From the NCBI GenBank assembly GCA_965372355.1, contig CBDVBZ010000031.1, positions 1-29,197 on the forward strand: a stretch of 29,197 nt of DNA, in the 5' to 3' direction. Numbering within the stretch: position 1 is the stretch's first letter; each line of letters begins with the position of its first letter. Made by a program: the position numbers and the translations under genes. The notes under the pieces were generated by a model that ran no database searches, was not told the origin of the DNA, and worked only from the letters and a program-made list of their open reading frames with translations. Below are positions 16,114 through 23,221 of the stretch, one piece after another. The DNA comes from CBDVBZ01 sp965372355. GTDB lineage: Bacteria; Krumholzibacteriota; Krumholzibacteriia; WVZY01.

Positions 16114-17883
16114 ATGAAGTGCTTCAATAGATCCTTCGTGCCGCTCGCGTTCGTCTTGGCATTTGGGCTTGTGTCATTAAACGGGTTCGACGATTCGACG
16201 GTCGCGCAGGAGGCAGCGGACACGACTGCGGCACAACAGCTCCTGGAGGATGTCCCCGCCGACTCGGTGGGCGAAAAGGCCGCGAAACTGGTGTCACGTA
16301 TCAGGAGGGCGGTGGACATCGGTGACGAATACACTCGGAAACTCGCCACTGCCAGCGCAGAGGATAGCCTGGTATTGCGGCTCCAACTTTCGACGTTATC
16401 CCAACGCGTTATGGCCGATGTTCACCAGCTGGCGGATATCCTCATTGGTCTCGAGGAGAAGGGTCCGCAAGAGCAGCTTCGGGCGGAGGTCGAGGAAGTG
16501 TACCGATACAGCACGCCCAGGATCTGGCGGTACATCAACCGTTTTCGCGGCGAGATCGACGTCAAGCGAGGCCGTAGGCCCTCGACGACCGGTGCAGATC
16601 GCCTCGCCCTGGAAGACCGTGTTGCGATGCTGACCAATCGCCTCGATACGGGATACGAGATGGGGCAGACACACATCGAGAAGATGGAAGAGTTGGGTCT
16701 CGACCTCTCCGAAGCACGGGACACCTACACGGGGCTTCTGGTTGATCGAGCCAGTGAACTTTCGGGTCGCGTCGACCTCGCTCTCAAACGCATCGATGAG
16801 CTGACCGCCCGTGTGGGCGACGCGCCGGACGACGCGGACCTGCGTGTGCATCTCATAGCGGCGCACAAGAGCCTCCAGACGAACACATCGAGCATGACGA
16901 TTGTTCTCGATATCATGGATGCGTATAAACTCTCGACCGAAGACTATCGTGCGCAGCTCGTAACGGCGACACGGGACATCGTCACCGGGCTGCTGGACAG
17001 AGACGTGGCTGTGAGTCTCATAAGCGGGGCCACGACAAAGGTCACGGGTTGGTTTGCGGACAATGGGCCACGCCTAATGATCAAACTGTTGCTGTTCTTG
17101 GGAATCCTCTTTGTGTTTCGCCTTGCCGCACGGTTGGTCCGCAAGGGTATGGGCCGGGCACTCGATTCATCGAAGATTCAGGTGTCGACACTGCTGCGGA
17201 GAATGATCCTAACAACCACGGCCAACGCCATTATGATCCTGGGGCTCCTGATCGCGCTGTCACAGCTCGGGATCAGTTTGGGGCCGCTGCTCGCCGGTTT
17301 TGGTGTTGCCGGTTTTATTATCGGCTTCGCGCTCCAGGACACGCTGGGCAACTTTGCTGCCGGTATGATGATCCTGGTCTATCGTCCTTACGATGTCGGT
17401 GATGTTGTGGATGTCGGTGGGGTCAACGGCACGGTGGATCGAATGAGCCTCGTATCCACGACGATTCTAACATTCGATAATCAGCGGATCGTTGTCCCAA
17501 ACAACAAGATCTGGGGGGACGTGATCAAGAACGTCACCGCTCAGACGACGCGTCGGGTCGATATGGTATTCGGAATCTCATACACCGACGATATCCCGAA
17601 GGCCGAAAAGATTCTCGAAAGCATCCTGGAGCAACACGACAAGGTTCTCAAGGATCCGGCACCGAACGTCAAGCTGCACATCCTTGGGGAATCATCGGTG
17701 GATTTCATCGTACGGCCCTGGACGGCTGTGGGCGATTACTGGGATGTGTATTGGGATGTGACGCGAACCGTCAAAATGCGTTTCGACGAAGAAGGTATCT
17801 CAATTCCGTTTCCGCAGCGGGATGTCCATATCTACGAGGAGCAGATCGCTCGGGAGCAGGGGACGGACAAGGCTGATGCCTGA
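16114..17883 (+). CDS. MscS-family mechanosensitive channel with long periplasmic helical domain (paralogue 1)
   Basis: The start is ATG 16114, with GGAGAGG at 16102-16108; an in-frame ATG at 16042 lies inside the aquaporin gene and is rejected. A signal peptide (about residues 1-31) precedes about 280 residues of mostly helical, charged, coiled-coil-prone sequence expected in the periplasm. The MscS core follows: hydrophobic helices from about 312, the pore helix 'GVAGFIIGFALQDTLGNF' (about 395-412), the beta domain with 'RPYDVGDVV', and a C-terminal alpha/beta domain ending near 'GISIPFPQRDV'. The 589-residue length is about twice E. coli MscS, in the range of MscK/YbdG/MscM-type large members. 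It would release solutes on hypo-osmotic shock. A second channel of the same design lies at 23222. Confidence 0.92.
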   Translation: MKCFNRSFVPLAFVLAFGLVSLNGFDDSTVAQEAADTTAAQQLLEDVPADSVGEKAAKLVSRIRRAVDIGDEYTRKLATASAEDSLVLRLQLSTLSQRVMADVHQLADILIGLEEKGPQEQLRAEVEEVYRYSTPRIWRYINRFRGEIDVKRGRRPSTTGADRLALEDRVAMLTNRLDTGYEMGQTHIEKMEELGLDLSEARDTYTGLLVDRASELSGRVDLALKRIDELTARVGDAPDDADLRVHLIAAHKSLQTNTSSMTIVLDIMDAYKLSTEDYRAQLVTATRDIVTGLLDRDVAVSLISGATTKVTGWFADNGPRLMIKLLLFLGILFVFRLAARLVRKGMGRALDSSKIQVSTLLRRMILTTTANAIMILGLLIALSQLGISLGPLLAGFGVAGFIIGFALQDTLGNFAAGMMILVYRPYDVGDVVDVGGVNGTVDRMSLVSTTILTFDNQRIVVPNNKIWGDVIKNVTAQTTRRVDMVFGISYTDDIPKAEKILESILEQHDKVLKDPAPNVKLHILGESSVDFIVRPWTAVGDYWDVYWDVTRTVKMRFDEEGISIPFPQRDVHIYEEQIAREQGTDKADA

Positions 17884-17967
17884 CCGGAGCCGGCGATCCG
17901 CCTCGTTCACGGCTTGCGGACGGACCCTGTGTCGGAGCAGAATCACAGCCTTTTTCGGAAGAAATGA

Positions 17968-17997
17968 TTGCGATAAGTTAGCATGTATGCTAACTTA
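17968..17997 (+). promoter_or_regulatory. Promoter with perfect palindromic operator for the AbiE pair
   Basis: TAAGTTAGCAT-GT-ATGCTAACTTA (17974-17997) is a perfect palindrome with 11-bp arms. A TTGCGA (-35-like, 17968-17973) and TAACTT (-10-like, 17991-17996) are 17 bp apart and frame it. A start site about 7 bp beyond would fall at or near the ATG at 18003, so the transcript may be leaderless. AbiEi antitoxins are known to repress their own promoter by binding inverted repeats; the palindrome is certain and the promoter hexamers are weak. Confidence 0.65.
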
Positions 17998-18002
17998 ATT
18001 AC

Positions 18003-18638
18003 ATGAAATGGCAGGATTTGTTAGCCAAATTCGGTCGTGAGCCGGTTTTCGCCGCCTCGCTCCTCCAGACCGGTGACGTCAGCCGAAAGGAGCTGTCGGT
18101 TCAGCTCAGCCGTTGGGTCAATTCCGGCCGCCTGGTCCAGTTGCGCCGGGGCGTCTACGTGATTGCCAGGCCATACCGACAAGTCGAGCCCCATCCTTTT
18201 CTGCTGGCCGGTGCCCTTCGCAAGAACTCGTACGTTAGCCTGCAATCTGCCCTGGCGTTTCACGGTCTGATTCCGGAATACGTCCCGGTTTGCACCGTTG
18301 TAACGACCGGCCGCTCCGAACAGCTCGAGACGACCCTGGGGACTTACGTTTATAACCGTGTGAAACCGGATTACTTCTTTGGTTTTGAGCAAATCGAAGT
18401 GGCGCCCAACCAGCATGCGTTTGTGGCCGTCGCCGAGAAGGCGCTGCTCGACCTCGTGTATCTCACACCCGGCGCGGACACAGAGGAATACCTCAGTGAA
18501 TTGCGTCTTCAGCACACTCAAGCCATCAGCGGCGAGGCGTTCGAGGAGTTGGCAGACCGCATGGGCAAGCCCAAGGTAAGGCGAGCGGCGCGGACTATCC
18601 GCCGCCTCCTTGAAGGTGGGGAAGGGAGCGCGGAATGA
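18003..18638 (+). CDS. AbiEi-like antitoxin / transcriptional autorepressor
   Basis: A 211-residue protein with an N-terminal winged helix-turn-helix (about residues 1-60) ending in 'LVQLRRGVYVI'. A C-terminal domain follows with 'SYVSLQSALAFHGLIPE' and 'VAVAEKALLDLVYL', both typical of the AbiEi antitoxin family (COG5340). Members bind inverted repeats in their own promoter and neutralise the AbiEii nucleotidyltransferase toxin (type IV style). The perfect palindrome ends 5 bp before this ATG. No ribosome-binding site is visible, which suggests leaderless translation. Its stop overlaps the toxin start (ATGA), as expected for a toxin-antitoxin pair. Confidence 0.88.
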   Translation: MKWQDLLAKFGREPVFAASLLQTGDVSRKELSVQLSRWVNSGRLVQLRRGVYVIARPYRQVEPHPFLLAGALRKNSYVSLQSALAFHGLIPEYVPVCTVVTTGRSEQLETTLGTYVYNRVKPDYFFGFEQIEVAPNQHAFVAVAEKALLDLVYLTPGADTEEYLSELRLQHTQAISGEAFEELADRMGKPKVRRAARTIRRLLEGGEGSAE

Positions 18639-19441
18639 AGGATCACCTGCGTCACCTCGTGGAGAACGTCGACGGCGATGTGAATCAGAAGATCTGCGCT
18701 GCCCGTGAGTACCTGCAGGCGCGTACTCTGCAGAGTTTCCAGGAGGATGGCGTCTTTACGCGGTGGGCCTTTCAGGGTGGTACGGCCCTTCGCTTCTTGT
18801 TTTCCATCCCACGTTTCTCAGAAGACCTGGACTTCGCATTGATCCACGCGCGTGAAGATGCCCATCTCGAGCGGGCCCTGCGGAAGGTACAAAGCGCCTT
18901 CCAGGCAGAAGGCTACGATATTGCCATCAAGGAGAAACCGGAGAAGACCGTTGCATCCGCGTTCATCGGTTTCCCGGGCCTGCTGTACGAGATGGGGTTG
19001 TCACAGAAGAAGGGACAGATCTTTTCCATCAAAGTGGAGGTCGACACGAACCCTCCCGCCGGTGCGACGTTGGACACAACACTGGTCCGCAGACATGTGA
19101 CACTGAGCCTTCATCATTACGACAAGGCGTCGCTTCTGTCGGGTAAGCTGCACGCGCTGCTGAGCCGGTCCTGGTGCAAGGGCCGAGACCTCTATGATCT
19201 TGTATGGTATCTGGCCGACAGAACCTGGCCCGAGCCGAATCTGACTCTCCTCAACTCGGCCCTGGCCCAAACCCGCTGGAAGGGTCCGGAGCTTGTGCAG
19301 GGCACGTGGAAGACAGCCGTCTCGGACAGACTCAAGAGCCTCGATTGGGACACGGCCCGCGCGGACGTGCTACCCTTCCTCGAGCGGCCCCGTGAGGCGG
19401 ACCTGATACGTCCCGAGCACCTCCTCCGGCTTCTTGAATAG
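18635..19441 (+). CDS. AbiEii/AbiGii-family nucleotidyltransferase toxin
   Basis: A 268-residue protein with the nucleotidyltransferase signature 'GGTALRFLF' followed by 'SEDLDFAL' (about residues 48-70), supplying the GG/S motif and the two catalytic aspartates. 'KVEVDTNPP' near 130 and 'KGRDLYDLVWYL' near 180 match the further conserved motifs of the AbiEii family (PF08843). Family toxins block growth by modifying tRNA with nucleotides and can cause abortive phage infection. All key residues look intact, so the pair is probably functional. It is encoded directly downstream of its antitoxin with a 4-bp overlap and has no other defence genes around it. Confidence 0.9.
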   Translation: MKDHLRHLVENVDGDVNQKICAAREYLQARTLQSFQEDGVFTRWAFQGGTALRFLFSIPRFSEDLDFALIHAREDAHLERALRKVQSAFQAEGYDIAIKEKPEKTVASAFIGFPGLLYEMGLSQKKGQIFSIKVEVDTNPPAGATLDTTLVRRHVTLSLHHYDKASLLSGKLHALLSRSWCKGRDLYDLVWYLADRTWPEPNLTLLNSALAQTRWKGPELVQGTWKTAVSDRLKSLDWDTARADVLPFLERPREADLIRPEHLLRLLE

Positions 19442-19541
19442 CCAGCAACCACTGTGGCGCAGTGCGGCCACACCGCCGGACAGGACGGATTGATCTATTC
19501 CCAACAAGGAGTTACGCTAAGTGGTGGGCAAGGAGGCCATC

Positions 19542-20882
19542 GTGGTGCAATCGCCGCCGTTTAGAAGACTGTTTCTTGCCGCATCGCTCGTGCTGGGTGC
19601 GGCATTCCTATCGAGCTGCTCGTGGATCAAGGTGAAGGATGTCCCGAGTCCGTATGAAGAGGACATCGTTCTCGACAAGGTGATCAAGGAGATCCGCATC
19701 GAGGGCAACGAGACCACGAAGGAGCAAATCATCCGCACGGCGATGGCGTCCCAGGTCGGTGACGTCTACACAAAAGAAAAGGCTATCATCGATGGCCGGC
19801 GGCTCTACGGGCTCGGCGTTTTTATATCGGTACATTTCGATACCATCGAGGAAGCGGATGGGGTGATCCTCGTCGTGTCGGTGCTGGAGGTCAGCCCCTA
19901 TATTCCCGCACCCAGTATCAAGATCACAGAAGAGAACGGGCTCGAGATTGGCGCAATGCTCTCGTCGGCGAACCTGTTCGGTTCGGCGGCCCGTCTCTCA
20001 GCGTATGCACGAGTGGGTGGGGCCACGAATGTTGGCGTAAAATACAAGGACCCCTGGCTGCCCGGCCACTCCAGACTCCTTGGGGCGATAACGACTGAAT
20101 ACGCGCACATGGAGCGTAAGAACAAGGTTTGGGATTTCGATGAGAGAAGCGACGACGTCTTCTTTCTCTTCGCGCGCAACATCACAGACCAATACCGGTG
20201 GGGACCAAAGCTCATGTTTCTCTCGGTCAGGAGCAAAGAGGCAGGGATCACACTGGACCCAGACAACCGCGACAATATGTTCGGGGCCGGGCTTTTCTTG
20301 CAGTCCGATGCGCGTAACCTGATCGTCTATCCAACCAAAGGATCGTTCTCGGAGCTCCTGCTCACTTACATGGGCGGCGACGCCGACTACTGGCAAGGCA
20401 CACTGGATATCCGTCGCTACATGGAACTCGCCGGCGAGAGACACTCACTCTCGTTCTACTCATTGTTGACGATGACGTCGGGTGAGGTCGGTGTGGATAT
20501 TCCGATCTACCAGCAGTTCGCCATCGGTGGGGCCAACACGGTCAGGGGGTGGGATCTCGGCGAGCGCATCGGCAAGAACCAGTTTTTGAACACACTGGAG
20601 TATTGGTTTTTGTGGAAGGATCCGAAGTCCTACGAGGTCTGGTTTATCAAACAGGCGATCGGGCTTCAACTGGCGCTGCTTGCCGATGTTGGGACGGCCT
20701 GGTCGACCGAGGATGAGTTCCATCAGAACTGGATCCTGGGTGGGGGTGCCGGTATTCGTGTCACGATTCCGTCGAATGTTATGTTTCGACTGGACATCGC
20801 CTTCGGACAGTCCGGGATGGGTGTGGGTCTGTATATCGGTAGCGGGGAGAAGGCGGAGGCGCAAAGGCAGCGCGTTCGCTAG
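19542..20882 (+). CDS. Omp85-superfamily outer-membrane protein with lipoprotein signal and single POTRA-like region
   Basis: The product is 446 residues. A signal peptide ends in the lipobox-like sequence LSSC. One POTRA-like unit follows (about residues 43-120: 'IKEIRIEGNETTKEQII', then 'DGRRLYGLGVF'). The remainder is a beta-barrel of the bacterial surface antigen (D15/BamA C-terminal) family, with the lid-lock motif 'TVRGWDLGERIG' near residue 340. Such proteins insert or export polypeptides or lipids at the outer membrane. Lipid-anchored BamA-like proteins such as TamL are known in Bacteroidota. GTG 19542 is chosen because AAGGAGG (19530-19536) sits 5 bp upstream and the signal peptide begins there; GTG 19521 is an alternative. 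A second barrel of the same superfamily follows. Confidence 0.85.
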   Translation: MVQSPPFRRLFLAASLVLGAAFLSSCSWIKVKDVPSPYEEDIVLDKVIKEIRIEGNETTKEQIIRTAMASQVGDVYTKEKAIIDGRRLYGLGVFISVHFDTIEEADGVILVVSVLEVSPYIPAPSIKITEENGLEIGAMLSSANLFGSAARLSAYARVGGATNVGVKYKDPWLPGHSRLLGAITTEYAHMERKNKVWDFDERSDDVFFLFARNITDQYRWGPKLMFLSVRSKEAGITLDPDNRDNMFGAGLFLQSDARNLIVYPTKGSFSELLLTYMGGDADYWQGTLDIRRYMELAGERHSLSFYSLLTMTSGEVGVDIPIYQQFAIGGANTVRGWDLGERIGKNQFLNTLEYWFLWKDPKSYEVWFIKQAIGLQLALLADVGTAWSTEDEFHQNWILGGGAGIRVTIPSNVMFRLDIAFGQSGMGVGLYIGSGEKAEAQRQRVR

Positions 20883-20960
20883 CCCGGTCTGGATGAGATT
20901 GTTTCTGCAATTCTGCATTTGAAATGCAACATTGCAAGAACGGTGATACCAAAGGCCAAC

Positions 20961-23090
20961 ATGGCATTTTGTCGCATCTTTTTGATGCTTTGTATCCTCG
21001 TTATGGGGGTTCCAGGGTGGGTGGCGGCGCAGGAGATCCCATCGAATGACCCATTCGAGGACGACAACGCGCGTGAGCTGGTCATGTCGTTCCTGCGCGC
21101 CGTCGAGGCACGTGACATTGACAGGGATTCATACCAGGCACTCCTCACAACCCGCCAGCATGTCGGTTTTCTGATCCCGAATCAGTGGGCCTGGCGTGCC
21201 CGAACGCTCTTCCACAAAGAGACCGCCGCTTTGATGGATTTCTACCCGACTGATCCTCAGCCTACAACGCTCGTGGGCAAGACACGCGGCGCCCCCATGA
21301 TCGGTGATCGGATCATTGACAACCCGGCGTGGTTCGGTCGGTTTGGCTTTGATCCCGAACGCGAGTCGCCGGCGCTGTTTGGACTGCTGTCCTTTTCTCT
21401 GGCGTCGCTCGCCCGCGATCTTCCGATCACGACCAATCACGAGTTATCCGGCTTCGACTCGACGTGGGTGAATCCGCTATCCAGTGCGGGGCTCGAGCAT
21501 TACGTCTACAGAACGGGAAACATGATGGATGCGCCGGATTCGGAAGATCGGGATCTACAGGCGGTGGAGGTCAGATCACGTGGCGACGAAGCGGCGGCAC
21601 TCATCGGTGCGATTTGGTTCGATGTCGCCACCGGTCAGCCGGTTCGTATGCTCTTTCGGCCGACAGGCCGTTGGCAGCTCGGCGCCGGGTTGAGGGGATT
21701 TGTGCGAGCGGTGCCTGCCGTGCCCAAGAACGCTCAGGCGGCGGTTGATTTCTTTTCGATCGAGTACGGGTACGATGTACCCTCACGACCCGTTCGCGCG
21801 ACCTTGCAGGGAACGATGTACTGGTTTTTCGATCAGGCCATTCTTCCAGTGGTGATGGAGTGGGACCTCGACTGGGACGAGTCGTATGAGAGCCCCAACG
21901 CGGAAAGGGCGCTGGCTGAGTCCGATGGCGGCATCAAAAGAAGGTCCGACGGGAATTGGGAAGCCTCAGCGGATACGACGTTTGGTGCCCAGTGGCTCAC
22001 GCCTCCACCAATCGAGGCAAACGCTGGCTTCAGATCACCGCGGAGGCATTTGCATCCATTCATTCATGAGCTCGACGGGATCGCGGGCAAACCTCCGCCG
22101 CAGGGGTTTGGGAGGACGATCGCTGGCGCGATTGCGGGCGTGCGCTTCAACCAGGTGCAGGGAGTGAACTTCAACGTCCACTATCCGTGGTATCTGGGGC
22201 CCCGCACGACACTCAACCTGGGGCTCGTCATCCCGACATCAGGGTCTCAGCTGGTTGGGTCTGCGGAGCTTCGCAAGCAGTGGAAACCGCGATTCTGGAG
22301 CGTGTCTGCCTATTCACGGCTCAAGGACGCGGACTTCACCGAGCCGGTCAACGGTCTCTTCAGCTCGCTCACGGCGATATTTGGCGGATACGACGACGGC
22401 AACTACTATCTGGCCCAAGGGGCGAGTATCGGGACCGGCCTCGAGAATCTACCGCTTTCCGGGTGGGGTGAGTTGTTTGTCGAATATCAGTCCGCCGTCG
22501 AGAAGACCGCGACATACTCGGTCTTTGGGCCGCCGGATCCACCACCGCCGCCCCCACTCGAGGCCGACCCCGGCACGGTCGGCGGCGTCCGCGGTATGGT
22601 CAACGTCCAGTTTGGCGATGATCCGCAGAGAGGTGTCTTTGTCGGCCGTCTGTTCGGCGCCGCTGCGGCCGGTGACTTCGATTTCATTAGTATCGGTACG
22701 ATGAACGACATCGTGGGGCCGTTGTTCTGGCGGCTCGATGGAGCGGTTCGCTTGACTGTGGGCTATGCCGGGGGGCATCCCCCGACCCAGTCGTTGTGGT
22801 ATCTGGGTGGCGTGAAGACGGTCCGTGGGTACGCGGCGAACTCCGTCTCGGGCGAGTCCGCCTATATACTACGAGTCGAGATTGGCACGAATCTGCCGCT
22901 GATGCGTGTCGTACTGTTCAGCGATATTGGGTGGGCGGGCGATACCGGCGATGTGGCCGGTGTTGAGCCCTTGATCGGCGTTGGCCCCGGGCTGTCTCTT
23001 TTTGACGGTGTCGTGCGCATCGACTTCGCCACGGGTCTTACACGCAACGGGACGTTTCGGTTGTCGTTTGCGACGAGCGGGCTCTTCTGA
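20961..23090 (+). CDS. Omp85-superfamily barrel with a large non-POTRA N-terminal region
   Basis: From ATG 20961 the product is 709 residues with a clear signal peptide ending 'VAAQE'; ATG 20919 would add 14 non-hydrophobic residues. Residues 30 to about 370 do not look like POTRA repeats. They include a helical segment and a beta-rich part ('ALIGAIWFDVATGQPVRM', 'WQLGAGLRG') loosely reminiscent of the region before the barrel in DUF5686-type proteins of Bacteroidota. The C-terminal 330 residues form a barrel with the Omp85 motif 'KTVRGYAAN' near 622 and a closing 'FATSGLF' ending in Phe, a standard barrel-insertion signal. A Pro-rich loop (PPDPPPPPP) lies near residue 530. No strong ribosome-binding site is seen. 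It lies 78 bp after the other Omp85 gene and the two may form one operon. Function is unknown. Confidence 0.78.
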   Translation: MAFCRIFLMLCILVMGVPGWVAAQEIPSNDPFEDDNARELVMSFLRAVEARDIDRDSYQALLTTRQHVGFLIPNQWAWRARTLFHKETAALMDFYPTDPQPTTLVGKTRGAPMIGDRIIDNPAWFGRFGFDPERESPALFGLLSFSLASLARDLPITTNHELSGFDSTWVNPLSSAGLEHYVYRTGNMMDAPDSEDRDLQAVEVRSRGDEAAALIGAIWFDVATGQPVRMLFRPTGRWQLGAGLRGFVRAVPAVPKNAQAAVDFFSIEYGYDVPSRPVRATLQGTMYWFFDQAILPVVMEWDLDWDESYESPNAERALAESDGGIKRRSDGNWEASADTTFGAQWLTPPPIEANAGFRSPRRHLHPFIHELDGIAGKPPPQGFGRTIAGAIAGVRFNQVQGVNFNVHYPWYLGPRTTLNLGLVIPTSGSQLVGSAELRKQWKPRFWSVSAYSRLKDADFTEPVNGLFSSLTAIFGGYDDGNYYLAQGASIGTGLENLPLSGWGELFVEYQSAVEKTATYSVFGPPDPPPPPPLEADPGTVGGVRGMVNVQFGDDPQRGVFVGRLFGAAAAGDFDFISIGTMNDIVGPLFWRLDGAVRLTVGYAGGHPPTQSLWYLGGVKTVRGYAANSVSGESAYILRVEIGTNLPLMRVVLFSDIGWAGDTGDVAGVEPLIGVGPGLSLFDGVVRIDFATGLTRNGTFRLSFATSGLF

Positions 23091-23115
23091 TCAGTACCCG
23101 GATAGGTTATTTTCG

Positions 23116-23141
23116 GGCACACGGGCAAAACCGTACGTGCC
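23116..23141 (+). terminator. Probable terminator after the second Omp85 gene
   Basis: GGCAC-ACGG pairs with CCGT-(AC bulge)-GTGCC around a GCAAAA loop. A short T-run (cttttg, about 23149-23153) follows 7-8 bases later. It lies 26 bp after the Omp85 stop and before a new promoter, so it plausibly ends the upstream unit. Confidence 0.45.
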
Positions 23142-23150
23142 GACAGGCTT

Positions 23151-23178
23151 TTGTACCGGCATGGGTTTCTAGTATAAT
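23151..23178 (+). promoter_or_regulatory. Sigma-70-like promoter of the second mechanosensitive channel gene
   Basis: TTGTAC (23151-23156) and a perfect TATAAT (23173-23178) are 16 bp apart. Transcription would start near 23185, within a small hairpin (CGGGTC-ACA-GACCCG, 23181-23195) that would form the 5' end of the RNA. Because an in-frame ATG at 23177 overlaps the -10 element, the protein must start at 23222 if this promoter is used. Confidence 0.6.
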
Positions 23179-23221
23179 GACGGGTCACAGACCCGGTGGG
23201 TCACAACCGGCAAGGACGACT

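Noticed and set aside
19442..19505. CACTG-TGGCG-CAGTG hairpin after the AbiEii gene as a terminator
   Set aside because: The stem is only 5 bp and no T-run follows.
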